Of a stretch of DNA of 64,000 nt, positions 1-8,388 are shown one piece after another; the stretch's first letter is position 1; each line of letters starts with the position of its first letter. The notes beneath the pieces were generated by a model. It was not told where the DNA came from. It saw nothing but the letters and a program-made list of their open reading frames with translations, and searched no databases. The DNA is from Bacteroidales bacterium. GTDB taxonomy: Bacteria; Bacteroidota; Bacteroidia; Bacteroidales; UBA932. The translations under genes were made by a program, and so were the position numbers. Location: positions 1 to 64,000 of the forward strand of contig JAEEVG010000005.1 of the NCBI GenBank assembly GCA_016290835.1, written 5' to 3'.

Positions 1-105
1 GCGTCCTGGATCACCCCCGTGCCCGGCGGCGTGGGTCCGATGACCATCGCGATGCTGATGGAGAATACTCTCGAGTGCTTCCTCGCCCGCGTGGAATCCA
101 AGTAG
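1..105 (+). CDS. folD: FolD bifunctional protein, C-terminal end (partial)
   Basis: The window opens inside a reading frame whose last 34 residues include the motif [19 protein letters not shown]. This is the highly conserved C-terminal signature of methylenetetrahydrofolate dehydrogenase/cyclohydrolase, the cytoplasmic enzyme that interconverts methylene-, methenyl- and formyl-tetrahydrofolate. The 5' part lies outside the window. The stop TAG at 103-105 is one base before the ATG of the next gene, so the two are probably co-transcribed. Confidence 0.93.
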   Translation, partial: ASWITPVPGGVGPMTIAMLMENTLECFLARVESK

Positions 106-106
106 G

Positions 107-1081
107 ATGGGGGAGTACCGCTACACATTCGCGAAATTCCTGAAGGATTGGGCGCTCATCATCGGTATGATCGTGGGCGCCTCCCTTTATTTGGGCTATC
201 GGGCCATTCCCGCCCTGCATCCGGCCGGTCCGGTGCTCCTGCGCATCGTGAAGGAAGTGCAGCCGCTGCTGCTCTTCGCGATGCTGTTCCTGAGTTTTGT
301 CAAGATCGAGCCGCAGCAAATGCGGCCGCACAAATGGATGCTCTGGCTGCTGCTCTTCCAGTGCCTGTCTTTCATCGCACTCGCGCTGCTGCTGGTTTTC
401 TTCCCGCAGATGCCCTTGCGCTACGGGGTGGAGGCGGCGATGCTCTGCCTGATCTGCCCGACGGCGACGGCCTGCGCCGTGGTGACGGGCAAGTTGGGGG
501 GCAATATGGCGGGGGTGGTCACCTACACGGTGCTGATCAACCTGGCCGTGGCGGTGCTGGTGCCGCTGGTCGTGCCGCTGATCCATCCGATGGAAGGGCT
601 CTCTTTTTCCGAAGCCTTCGTCAAGATCCTCGCGAAGGTCTTCCCGCTGCTGATCCTGCCCTGCCTGCTGGCCTGGCTGATCCGCTATCTGCTGCCGGGG
701 GTGCACGCGTGGCTGCTGCGCTACACGGGGGTCGCCTTCTATATCTGGGCGGTCTCGCTGACCCTCGCCATCCTGATGAGCACCCGGGCCATCGTGCAGA
801 ATGATTCCGGGGCGGGGGTGCTCTGGGAGATCGGGATCGCCTCGGTGCTGACTTGCGTGCTGCAGTTCTGGCTGGGGCGCCGGATCGGCCGGCGCTACCG
901 CTGCCCCATTTCCGCCGGCCAGGCCCTTGGCCAGAAGAACACCGTCTTCGGCATCTGGATGGGCTACACCTTCCTCACCCCCGTCATCTCCGTCGCCGGC
1001 GGTTTCTACAGCATCTGGCACAATGTCTATAATACGTATCAGCTTTACCGCAAGCGAAAAGAGTCGGAATCAAGCCGATAG
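107..1081 (+). CDS. BASS-family (bile acid:sodium symporter-like) membrane transporter
   Basis: The 324-residue protein is almost entirely hydrophobic, with about nine to ten predicted membrane segments. The conserved stretches CPTATACAVVTGKLGGN (about residue 117) and GQALGQKNTVFGIWMGYTFLTP (about 270) match the two discontinuous-helix regions of the bile acid:sodium symporter superfamily, in which paired inverted repeats form a sodium-coupled solute site in the inner membrane. The substrate cannot be read from the sequence; many bacterial members do not carry bile acids. The start is the ATG one base after the folD stop; an in-frame ATG slightly downstream is possible. The tail is basic, as expected for a cytoplasmic C-terminus. 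Confidence 0.8.
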   Translation: MGEYRYTFAKFLKDWALIIGMIVGASLYLGYRAIPALHPAGPVLLRIVKEVQPLLLFAMLFLSFVKIEPQQMRPHKWMLWLLLFQCLSFIALALLLVFFPQMPLRYGVEAAMLCLICPTATACAVVTGKLGGNMAGVVTYTVLINLAVAVLVPLVVPLIHPMEGLSFSEAFVKILAKVFPLLILPCLLAWLIRYLLPGVHAWLLRYTGVAFYIWAVSLTLAILMSTRAIVQNDSGAGVLWEIGIASVLTCVLQFWLGRRIGRRYRCPISAGQALGQKNTVFGIWMGYTFLTPVISVAGGFYSIWHNVYNTYQLYRKRKESESSR

Positions 1082-1138
1082 GGGGTGGATTCTCCGGAAA
1101 TAATAACTATATTGCAAGGCCTTAAAAAAAATACAGAA

Positions 1139-1285
1139 ATGATCTCCGAATCCTCTCTTAGTTCCTATGGCCGCCAGGCCTACGAGACACCGTACGTCGA
1201 AGTCGTCGGCGTCGTCCCTGAATCCTTCATCGCCGCCTCCGGCGAAGTGCCGGACATGAGCCACGGCTGGGATCTTGAGTTTTAA
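1139..1285 (+). CDS. Small hypothetical protein (48 aa)
   Basis: A 48-residue frame starts at ATG 1139 (MISESSLSSYGRQAYETPYV) and ends 19 bases before a fimbrillin-like lipoprotein gene. The central segment YETPYVEVVGVVPESF resembles small peptides that I recall lying upstream of surface lipoprotein genes in Bacteroidales, with a Y-E-x-P-x-x-E-V-V core. There is no signal peptide or membrane segment. A longer in-frame version from GTG 1085 exists, but its extra residues look unstructured. Function is unknown. It may be co-transcribed with the following lipoprotein. Confidence 0.55.
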   Translation: MISESSLSSYGRQAYETPYVEVVGVVPESFIAASGEVPDMSHGWDLEF

Positions 1286-1304
1286 CCGATAAACTGACTG
1301 CAAG

Positions 1305-2360
1305 ATGAAACACATCATAACGCTTATCGCCATGACGGCCAGCGCGGCCGTGCTGATGAACAGCTGCCAGAAATCGATTCCCGAGGAGAAGGAGGGCGTC
1401 CCGATGACGATCCAGGCGTCCGTCGTCGCTCCTGCGGGCACGAAGACGTTCTATGAATACACCGACGACAAGACACTGGAAGGGTTCTGGAACTCGGAGG
1501 AAGCCATCACGGTGGTCTCTTTCGGCGAGAGCGGCATCTCGGCCGTCGATACGTTCACTTCTACGGGGGAAGAAGGTCGCAAGAAGGCGGAATTCTCCGG
1601 GACCTGGACCGGAAACGAAGGGGACAAGATCATCTGCCTGTATCCGGATATAAACTCGTACGAAGGCAAGTCGATCTTCGAGGGCGTGAATGTGGGCTCT
1701 CCGCTAATTTTCATGAGAAACCTTTCGACCCCTGCGGGCGTCCTGCAGCACGATGATCCGGCTTCTCTCTCCGCCGTCGGTCTGATGCTGGGCGAGGTGA
1801 CGGTCTCCGGCGATGTCGCCCACGTGTACCTGGAGCATCAGATTGCCGTGTTCCGCATCGAGGTGACGCTCCGGGATTTTCCGTACGAAGCGCCTGACGG
1901 TTCGCCTTTCAACCAGGCAAGGGTCAATACCATCCGCATCAAATGCGTGGATCCCGATGCGGAAGAAGAGGATGAGTGGGGCCTGAACGGAGATCCGGTC
2001 TTCGTCCGGAAATCCTGCCTGGAGGTGACCACCGAGGAGTACATTTCCCACAATGGGAAGCCCTATGCGGTCGAGAAAGGCCCCTTGGACTATTACCTGC
2101 TCGACAGCGGCAATAACAGCGAGCTCACGCTGATGGACGAGGATGTGGTCGAAAAGACCTTCTTCGTGCCCGTCCGCTTCGAAGGAGACCTCGAGGCGGG
2201 GTATGAACTGTGTTTCCAGTTCGGCGGCAACTATTACGATGATGAGGAGGGAAGCCGGAATTCGGTCACCGTATTCCCCCCCTGCGACAAGCGGAAAACG
2301 ATTTTGAGCAAACTCCCGCTCGAAAACGGAAAAATCTACGGCTTCAAGGTCTCGATCTAA
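1305..2360 (+). CDS. Fimbrillin-like surface lipoprotein
   Basis: The 351-residue protein has a short basic start and a hydrophobic stretch ending at a lipobox-like cysteine (Cys21, in LMNSC), so it should be lipidated and anchored in the outer membrane. The mature part follows the pattern of Bacteroidetes fimbrillin-family proteins: a low-complexity linker, a TKT-Y segment (about 46-49), then W-x-x-x-E-x-I-x-V (about 62-70) and a beta-rich body. The same opening pattern recurs in the lipoprotein at 59363, which supports the assignment. Whether it is a pilus subunit or a stand-alone surface adhesin cannot be told, because no other pilus genes are nearby. It ends 190 bases before the large unknown operon and is not obviously part of it. 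Confidence 0.6.
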   Translation: MKHIITLIAMTASAAVLMNSCQKSIPEEKEGVPMTIQASVVAPAGTKTFYEYTDDKTLEGFWNSEEAITVVSFGESGISAVDTFTSTGEEGRKKAEFSGTWTGNEGDKIICLYPDINSYEGKSIFEGVNVGSPLIFMRNLSTPAGVLQHDDPASLSAVGLMLGEVTVSGDVAHVYLEHQIAVFRIEVTLRDFPYEAPDGSPFNQARVNTIRIKCVDPDAEEEDEWGLNGDPVFVRKSCLEVTTEEYISHNGKPYAVEKGPLDYYLLDSGNNSELTLMDEDVVEKTFFVPVRFEGDLEAGYELCFQFGGNYYDDEEGSRNSVTVFPPCDKRKTILSKLPLENGKIYGFKVSI

Positions 2361-2441
2361 GTCTTTCTCGTTTGTCCTTGGAAATGTCGCGAAGAATGCG
2401 ACGCTTCCGTCCTCGATGTACGCATCGCGGAACCGGAGGGG

Positions 2442-2472
2442 TTGCATTTTATTTTTTTAATTGTTATAATTG
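2442..2472 (+). promoter_or_regulatory. Bacteroidetes-type promoter of the large unknown operon
   Basis: TTG at 2442-2444 is followed after exactly 20 bases by TATAATTG at 2465-2472, a 7/8 match to the -7 consensus TAnnTTTG. It lies about 80 bases upstream of the 1941-aa gene in an AT-rich patch inside otherwise GC-rich sequence. It is the only promoter-like match seen before the operon. Confidence 0.5.
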
Positions 2473-2550
2473 TAATTGATTCGTACACGGCGAACGGAGA
2501 AAGCCTGAGGCGAGGGAGAACAATCGTGAATCCTCAAAACGCTTCAGACC

Positions 2551-5500
2551 ATGGCATCTGATTCCTCAACCCCTGCGCTGGACCAATTCTTCCTTAAATT
2601 GGGCACCCTCTTTACGATGACCAAGGATGCTCTGTTAGAGGACTTCCTCGGTGATTTGCCATCCTATCTTCCGGACAAGCCCATCGATCCCAAACCGGCC
2701 CGCACCCTCGCTGAACTGAAAGACCGTCTCGGCGAGGCGGAAGTGTCTTTCTCCAAGTTCATCGGCTATGTCTTCGAGCGCCTGGGCTACGACTTGTCCA
2801 ATTTCGAAAAGAATGCGGAACTGTACGAACTGGTCTCCTCCGTCCTTTCGACGGCGGATTCGATCGGGGAAGCGGTCCGGCAGCTTGGCAGCGAGGGTAT
2901 TAACTGGGACAACGTCAAGATCGAACCTGGCGAGAAGGATGGGGAAGCCAGGCTGACCTTCGACGGCCTCTTCTCCCTGGAGGAGGGGACGAGCCACGAA
3001 CTGACCTACAAGAAGGGCGGGTTCGAGATGGGGGTTTCCTTCGGCGACGGATTGGTCGGCGGCCGGATCAAGCCGCTGCTCGACCTGATCATCGACCTGG
3101 CCAAGCTGATCAAGAAATTCCGGGATTTCGAGTGGAATTCCCTGAAAAAGGAATATTCGGATTTCGCCGCGTTCATCGACGACACCTATTTCACCGAACA
3201 GTTTGCCGAACGGGTCTTTGACCATATCCTGACGGTTCTGCTGCGCAATGCCCGGAAAGTATTCAACGACGAACTCCGGGAGATCGCCCGGGACATCAAT
3301 AAAGTCAAGGAACTGGTCGAATCGGCGAAGCAGGAAGTCAAGGCGGAGGTGTACAAACGGATCGAAGAGGTCCGCAAGCGGCTGGATGAACTCGAAAAGC
3401 AGATCAAGGATGCCGCCGCCGAGGCCAGAGGCCTGCTGGAGGCGGAGTACGAACTGCTGAAGGAGGAACTTGAGCGGACGATGCAGGAGATTCTCGGCCC
3501 GTTCGGAAAAGTGGGAGAGATTCTCGAGAAGATTTACCGGGTGCTGGATTTCCTGGGCCTGATCCGGACGCAGACCATCAATGTCGCGAAATACATCAAG
3601 GATTACCAGATCCCTGCGACGGACGAAGACGAGAAGCTTGTCGCAGAGGTCAACCAGAAACTGGCGGATGCCTATGCCAAGAACAAGGCGGAATTCGTGG
3701 CAGATGCCAACGCGGCCCTGAAAGCGGCGACAGCGGAGATCCGTTCGGTCTGCCCGACGGTGGATATCTACGTGCTCCGCTGGTCCAAGGTTGCCCAGAT
3801 GTTCACGGCGCCGGCCTCCTATTTCAAGGAACAGTTCCCCATCCATACCTACGACGATGCGGTCGCCTTGCTGGGCAAGATCTATTCCCTGGTCCAGGCC
3901 TTCAATCCGGACATCCCGGACTTCAGTTCCATCGGTACGATCATCAACGAACTGATTGTCCGCCTGCAGCGGGAACTGCAGTCTGCGGCTTCCGAAATCA
4001 CCTCGGCGATCAAAGAGAAGATCAAACAGTTCATCCAGTTCCTCATCGATGTCAAGAAGGTGCTGGAAAGCTACGCCATCGCCGTCCGGGACGAACTCCA
4101 GAAAGGTTTCACCAATTTCGTGAACGGGGGCGAATCGTTGCTCCGCGACCTGCAGAATAGCCTGAAGAAGCAGGTCGATGCCCTGATCAGCGAGGCGGAA
4201 CAGGCGGCCAAAGCCGGAAAGAGCGCCCTGCTGGAGGGCACCGACGTCATCTATCAGTCGTTCCTGGAAGCCGGTGTCCCGAAGGATCTGATGGACCTGA
4301 TGGAGCAGCTTTTCCTCGATCCGCTCGTCAAGGTCGTCAAGGAGAAGGCGAAGGAACACGACATTTTCAAGGAGATCGACCCCGACCTGTGGGAGAAGTC
4401 CTTGAAAGCCGAGTTGGACAAGGCCGGCAGCGCGGCCGGGCAGATCAACCTGTTCGCCGACTACAAGGGTATCGTGGAGGACATTGAGAAGCAGGTCAAG
4501 GCGGTTTTCAGCAGCGAGTACTGGTCCAATGGTTTCAACAACGTGGTCAGCGCCCTGGAAGAAGAGTTCAAGCGGCAGACGGCCGGGATTCCGGGCAATC
4601 TGAGCCAGTTGAAATCCTTCGGGATCGACCAGGTCAACAACTTGCTCGCGGGAAAGGGCGTGTCGAATCCGTTCTCGGATTTCGATTTCATGGCCTATTT
4701 CAAGATATTCTCCGAACAGATCAAGAAATTCGTTCCGTCCGACATCGACGGCTATTACCTGCGGTTCAAGCAGGCGAATGAGAAAGCGATGGACCAGCTG
4801 CTCGGTGCCGCCGGTGCGGCCGCCAGCGAAGCGGGTACCCAGGCGAAGGCCGTCGGGAAGGACGTCGAGAACTATGCCTCGAAGGTCAAATCCTTTGCTG
4901 AAGACGTGTTCACCGCCTATTGGGCGGAACTCAAGAAAGCCGTTTACAATGTCGTCATCCGGCCGTTCCTGACCCTGATCGAGCGGGAAGTCAAGCGCTG
5001 GGTGCGTGAGGAACTCCTGCCTCAGATCATCGAGGCGGCCCGCAAGGCGTTCATGCAGTATTACAAGGATGCCAAGCAGTTATACGGCGAATTCGAGGAT
5101 GCCATCGACGAGGCTGTCGACGAGGCCCGGAAGATTGCCGGGGAAGCGCAGAAACTCTACGAGCAGGCGGAAGAGACGTCCCGCGAAGTGGCGAAGGTCG
5201 TCGAGGACATCCTGCTCCTTTCCGAGGACGCCCGGAGCATCGAGACCTGGCAGGACGGCCTGCAGTTCGCCATCGCCCTGTACCGGGCCATCCCGCCGTC
5301 CGTCAAGAATGCCGTCAAGGATGTCATCGGACTTCCTTCCTGGGATTTCAGCGGCATCAAGTTGCCGGACTACCAGCTGGACATGAAGGACAAGTTCCTG
5401 GCCGTCACGGTGTACAAATATGAGAAGAACTTCTCCTTCGACCTGGTCGCCTTCGTCGGCCAGCGCAAGAGCAAGGATAGCGACGGCAAGGAGACGGTCC

Positions 5501-8376
5501 GCTCCGGAGTCTATGTCCTGCCGGTCATCCATGCGGGATATGACGGCTCCTTCAAGCTCGGCGAATCGCACGAGCTGGACCTGACGGCCTCCGCCGACCT
5601 GAACAAGGGCTTCGACAAGAAGGAAAACGATACGAAGTACTCCGAGAAGCTGGACAAGGGTACGGTCGGTTTCTTCTTCACGGAACCCGCCGGGTTCGAT
5701 CTCCCGGGCGTGGAGGTCCTCGCCAGCGAGAAAGCGGTCCAGATTTATCTGGAACTGCTCTTCAAGCGGCAGAAAGACCATACCCTGTTCATCTATGGAT
5801 ATGAGGACGGGAAACCGGACGACGGCCTGCTGCACATCAAGATGGACGATTACCCGCAGAAAATCTATGCGGGCTATGATGCCGCCAAGGGCGGTTTCGA
5901 CGTAGGATGGCTCGGCAAGGTCGAGGGACTGAATTTCAACATTTCCCTCGGCGCCATGAACGCCTTCTTCGAGAAAATCCTGAAGGGGGACATCGACATC
6001 ACCCTGAAGGAACTTTCGCTCGGATACGGCCTGCAGGACGGTCTGACCTTCAACGGAGATTACAAGATCCGGATCCCGCTCAAGCCCACCATTGACCTGA
6101 AGGCCATCAAACTGGACAACCTGGCCCTGGAACTGGGCAGCGCCGGCAACGGTTTCTCCTTCGGCGGACTGGGGCTGTCGCTCAACCTGAATTTCACGGC
6201 CGACCTGGGCGTGCTGGCCTTTACCTTCCCGGACCTGGGCTTCGGCTTTGACTTCAATTTCATGACGCCGGACTTCCATTTCGGCGACTTCGATTTCTCC
6301 CCGACGATCAAACTGCCGGACGGCCTCGGCCTGGCCATCGACATCGCCGATGTGGTCAAGGGTGCGGGCATCGTGAAATGGGATCTGCCCAAGGGCGAAT
6401 TCATGGGCGCCTTCAACCTGGACGTCATCGATCTGTTCGAGGTGGGGGCCCTGTTCCTGCTCAATACCAAGATGCCGGACGGCAGCAAGGGCTATTCCTT
6501 CGCCGGCGCGCTCAGCGTGTTCTTCAAGACGGGCATCCAGCTGGGCATGGGATTCAGCCTGACGGGCATCGGTGCCTCCCTCGGCCTGAACCGCCGGATC
6601 GACGTGGACAAGATGCGGGACGCCGTCTATGACGGATCCCTGGAGAGCGTCATGTTCGTCAAGGACCTGAGCCTGGACAACCTGTCCACGATCCTGGCCA
6701 GCATGACCGCGTTCTATCCGGTGGCGAAGGATCATTTCTTCTTCGGGGCGATGGTCCAGATCACCTGGGGCGAAATCCTGAATTTCACCCTCGGCGTCTT
6801 CATCCAGACGCCCGACCTGGTGGTCATCATCGCCGGCGGCGTCCACCTGAGCATCGCTGATGCCGCCGAGGACCTGATCTCGCTGAATGCGAACTACATG
6901 GCCGTTTTCGACGTTCACCAGGGCATCTCCTTCGACGCCTCGCTGTACGACACCAAGTTCGTCGGCATCGAGTTCCACGGCGACATCGCCCTGCGCATCT
7001 TCTGGGGTGGAGACACCCGGGGCTTCATCCTGTCGGCGGGCGGCTTCCATCCGCAGTATACCCCGGAACCCGGCTTCAAGGTGCCCCAGATGCAGCGGAT
7101 CGGCTACAAGTTCGATGTCGGCCCGTTGTATATCAGCAATGACGTGTACTTCGCCGTAACTTCCAATACGGTCCAGTTCGGCTCGGATTCCCGCCTGAAA
7201 GTCGGATGGGACAAGTACGGTCTGCACGGTTACATGTACTTCAATGTCCTGTTCCAGTTCAACCCGTTCGCCTTCATGTTCGACGCAGGCATCGGCGTCA
7301 AGGTCGTCCTGTTCGGCAAGACGCTCATGTCCGTCGACCTGTATCTGGAAGTCAGCGGTCCGGCCCCTTGGCACATCGCCGGCAAGGCAAAGTTCACGAT
7401 TATCTTCACCTTCGAAGTCGACTTCAGCGAGACCTGGGGTAAGAAGCAGGAGATCAGCGAGAAGAATTATATCGCCCTGCTCCCGATGATGCAGGATGCC
7501 TTCGAAAACAACGACAACTGGACGGTCGTCCGGAACGATCTCATCGACGGTCTGGTTTCCGTGTATCTGCCCGAGGGGGATCTCTTCGTGATGAGCCCGT
7601 CCGATACGGTCTCCTTCAGCCAGGAACTCATCCCGCTGGACGAGGATTTCGAGAAGTACGGCGAAGCCATCCCGCAGGATACCAGCCGCATCGAGATCGA
7701 GGCGGTCTGGTTCGAGAACGAGGAGCAGGCTGCGACCTATGAAGATATGGTGACCTACTTCGCTCCGACCCAGATCCAGCAGATGACGGAGAAAGAGAAA
7801 CTCCAGGCTCCTTCCTACGTGGAGATGAATTCGGGCTTCGCGTTGACCGCCGGCTCCGATACGCTGTACGGTGAGGGCAGCCCGATGGATCCGACGGAGA
7901 TCGATAAGAAGGTCCAGGGAGGCATCGACTGGAAGAAATGGCAGAAGGTGGCCACCGAACACGCCCAGTCCGGAACCAAGACTGCGGAGACGGGTAAGGC
8001 CAAGGTAAAGACCGCTGCCAAGAAAACCGTTCTGGTGGCGAAGACCTTCGGGAAGAAACTGGAATCCCGGAAGACGGCCTACCGGCTGGGCCACAGCCTC
8101 TCGGCCGTGGCCGGAACGGAGGCCATAGATGCCCGGGATACGGTCGTTTCCCGTCCTTCTTCCCGCCGTGACGCCGATGGATTCAACCGGTATGTCGCCT
8201 CGCTGGACGAGATGATGACCCGCGATGTCCGCGGGTACATCACGGCTTTGAAATCGGGTGATGTCAAGGGAAGCCTCGATGTCATGCAGAAGCAGGACCT
8301 GAAGACCTTCGTCCTGAAGCGACAGAAACTGGAGCGGGCGAAGGCGGCTGAACTGAAGAAAAAATTGGTGAAATAG
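2551..8376 (+). CDS. Giant DUF6603-like protein (1941 aa), first gene of an unknown operon
   Basis: No signal peptide is visible. Residues 1-950 are mostly charged, amphipathic helix, with heptad-rich coiled-coil stretches around 235-330. From about 955 to 1640 the character changes to short beta-strands with alternating aromatic and small residues (for example GLGLSLNLNFTADLGVLAFT near 1207), as in an elongated beta-solenoid or barrel-like body. The part around 1270-1630, with LGLNRRIDVDKMRDAVYDGSL (about 1346) and W-G-x-x-L-x-F-T-L-G-V, is the pattern I associate with domain DUF6603, which has no known function. The C-terminus (1640-1941) contains a short acidic region and a Lys/Arg-rich helical tail. 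It heads a co-directional set of five genes. Role unknown; structural or scaffold use is inference. Confidence 0.75.
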   Translation: MASDSSTPALDQFFLKLGTLFTMTKDALLEDFLGDLPSYLPDKPIDPKPARTLAELKDRLGEAEVSFSKFIGYVFERLGYDLSNFEKNAELYELVSSVLSTADSIGEAVRQLGSEGINWDNVKIEPGEKDGEARLTFDGLFSLEEGTSHELTYKKGGFEMGVSFGDGLVGGRIKPLLDLIIDLAKLIKKFRDFEWNSLKKEYSDFAAFIDDTYFTEQFAERVFDHILTVLLRNARKVFNDELREIARDINKVKELVESAKQEVKAEVYKRIEEVRKRLDELEKQIKDAAAEARGLLEAEYELLKEELERTMQEILGPFGKVGEILEKIYRVLDFLGLIRTQTINVAKYIKDYQIPATDEDEKLVAEVNQKLADAYAKNKAEFVADANAALKAATAEIRSVCPTVDIYVLRWSKVAQMFTAPASYFKEQFPIHTYDDAVALLGKIYSLVQAFNPDIPDFSSIGTIINELIVRLQRELQSAASEITSAIKEKIKQFIQFLIDVKKVLESYAIAVRDELQKGFTNFVNGGESLLRDLQNSLKKQVDALISEAEQAAKAGKSALLEGTDVIYQSFLEAGVPKDLMDLMEQLFLDPLVKVVKEKAKEHDIFKEIDPDLWEKSLKAELDKAGSAAGQINLFADYKGIVEDIEKQVKAVFSSEYWSNGFNNVVSALEEEFKRQTAGIPGNLSQLKSFGIDQVNNLLAGKGVSNPFSDFDFMAYFKIFSEQIKKFVPSDIDGYYLRFKQANEKAMDQLLGAAGAAASEAGTQAKAVGKDVENYASKVKSFAEDVFTAYWAELKKAVYNVVIRPFLTLIEREVKRWVREELLPQIIEAARKAFMQYYKDAKQLYGEFEDAIDEAVDEARKIAGEAQKLYEQAEETSREVAKVVEDILLLSEDARSIETWQDGLQFAIALYRAIPPSVKNAVKDVIGLPSWDFSGIKLPDYQLDMKDKFLAVTVYKYEKNFSFDLVAFVGQRKSKDSDGKETVRSGVYVLPVIHAGYDGSFKLGESHELDLTASADLNKGFDKKENDTKYSEKLDKGTVGFFFTEPAGFDLPGVEVLASEKAVQIYLELLFKRQKDHTLFIYGYEDGKPDDGLLHIKMDDYPQKIYAGYDAAKGGFDVGWLGKVEGLNFNISLGAMNAFFEKILKGDIDITLKELSLGYGLQDGLTFNGDYKIRIPLKPTIDLKAIKLDNLALELGSAGNGFSFGGLGLSLNLNFTADLGVLAFTFPDLGFGFDFNFMTPDFHFGDFDFSPTIKLPDGLGLAIDIADVVKGAGIVKWDLPKGEFMGAFNLDVIDLFEVGALFLLNTKMPDGSKGYSFAGALSVFFKTGIQLGMGFSLTGIGASLGLNRRIDVDKMRDAVYDGSLESVMFVKDLSLDNLSTILASMTAFYPVAKDHFFFGAMVQITWGEILNFTLGVFIQTPDLVVIIAGGVHLSIADAAEDLISLNANYMAVFDVHQGISFDASLYDTKFVGIEFHGDIALRIFWGGDTRGFILSAGGFHPQYTPEPGFKVPQMQRIGYKFDVGPLYISNDVYFAVTSNTVQFGSDSRLKVGWDKYGLHGYMYFNVLFQFNPFAFMFDAGIGVKVVLFGKTLMSVDLYLEVSGPAPWHIAGKAKFTIIFTFEVDFSETWGKKQEISEKNYIALLPMMQDAFENNDNWTVVRNDLIDGLVSVYLPEGDLFVMSPSDTVSFSQELIPLDEDFEKYGEAIPQDTSRIEIEAVWFENEEQAATYEDMVTYFAPTQIQQMTEKEKLQAPSYVEMNSGFALTAGSDTLYGEGSPMDPTEIDKKVQGGIDWKKWQKVATEHAQSGTKTAETGKAKVKTAAKKTVLVAKTFGKKLESRKTAYRLGHSLSAVAGTEAIDARDTVVSRPSSRRDADGFNRYVASLDEMMTRDVRGYITALKSGDVKGSLDVMQKQDLKTFVLKRQKLERAKAAELKKKLVK

Positions 8377-8380
8377 GAGG
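8375..8380 (+). promoter_or_regulatory. Strong Shine-Dalgarno site (AGGAGG)
   Basis: A perfect AGGAGG overlaps the stop codon of the 1941-aa gene and sits 8 bases before the ATG at 8389. Canonical Shine-Dalgarno sites are uncommon in Bacteroidetes, so this one supports the chosen start and suggests translational coupling. Confidence 0.6.
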
Positions 8381-8388
8381 ATAGGTAA

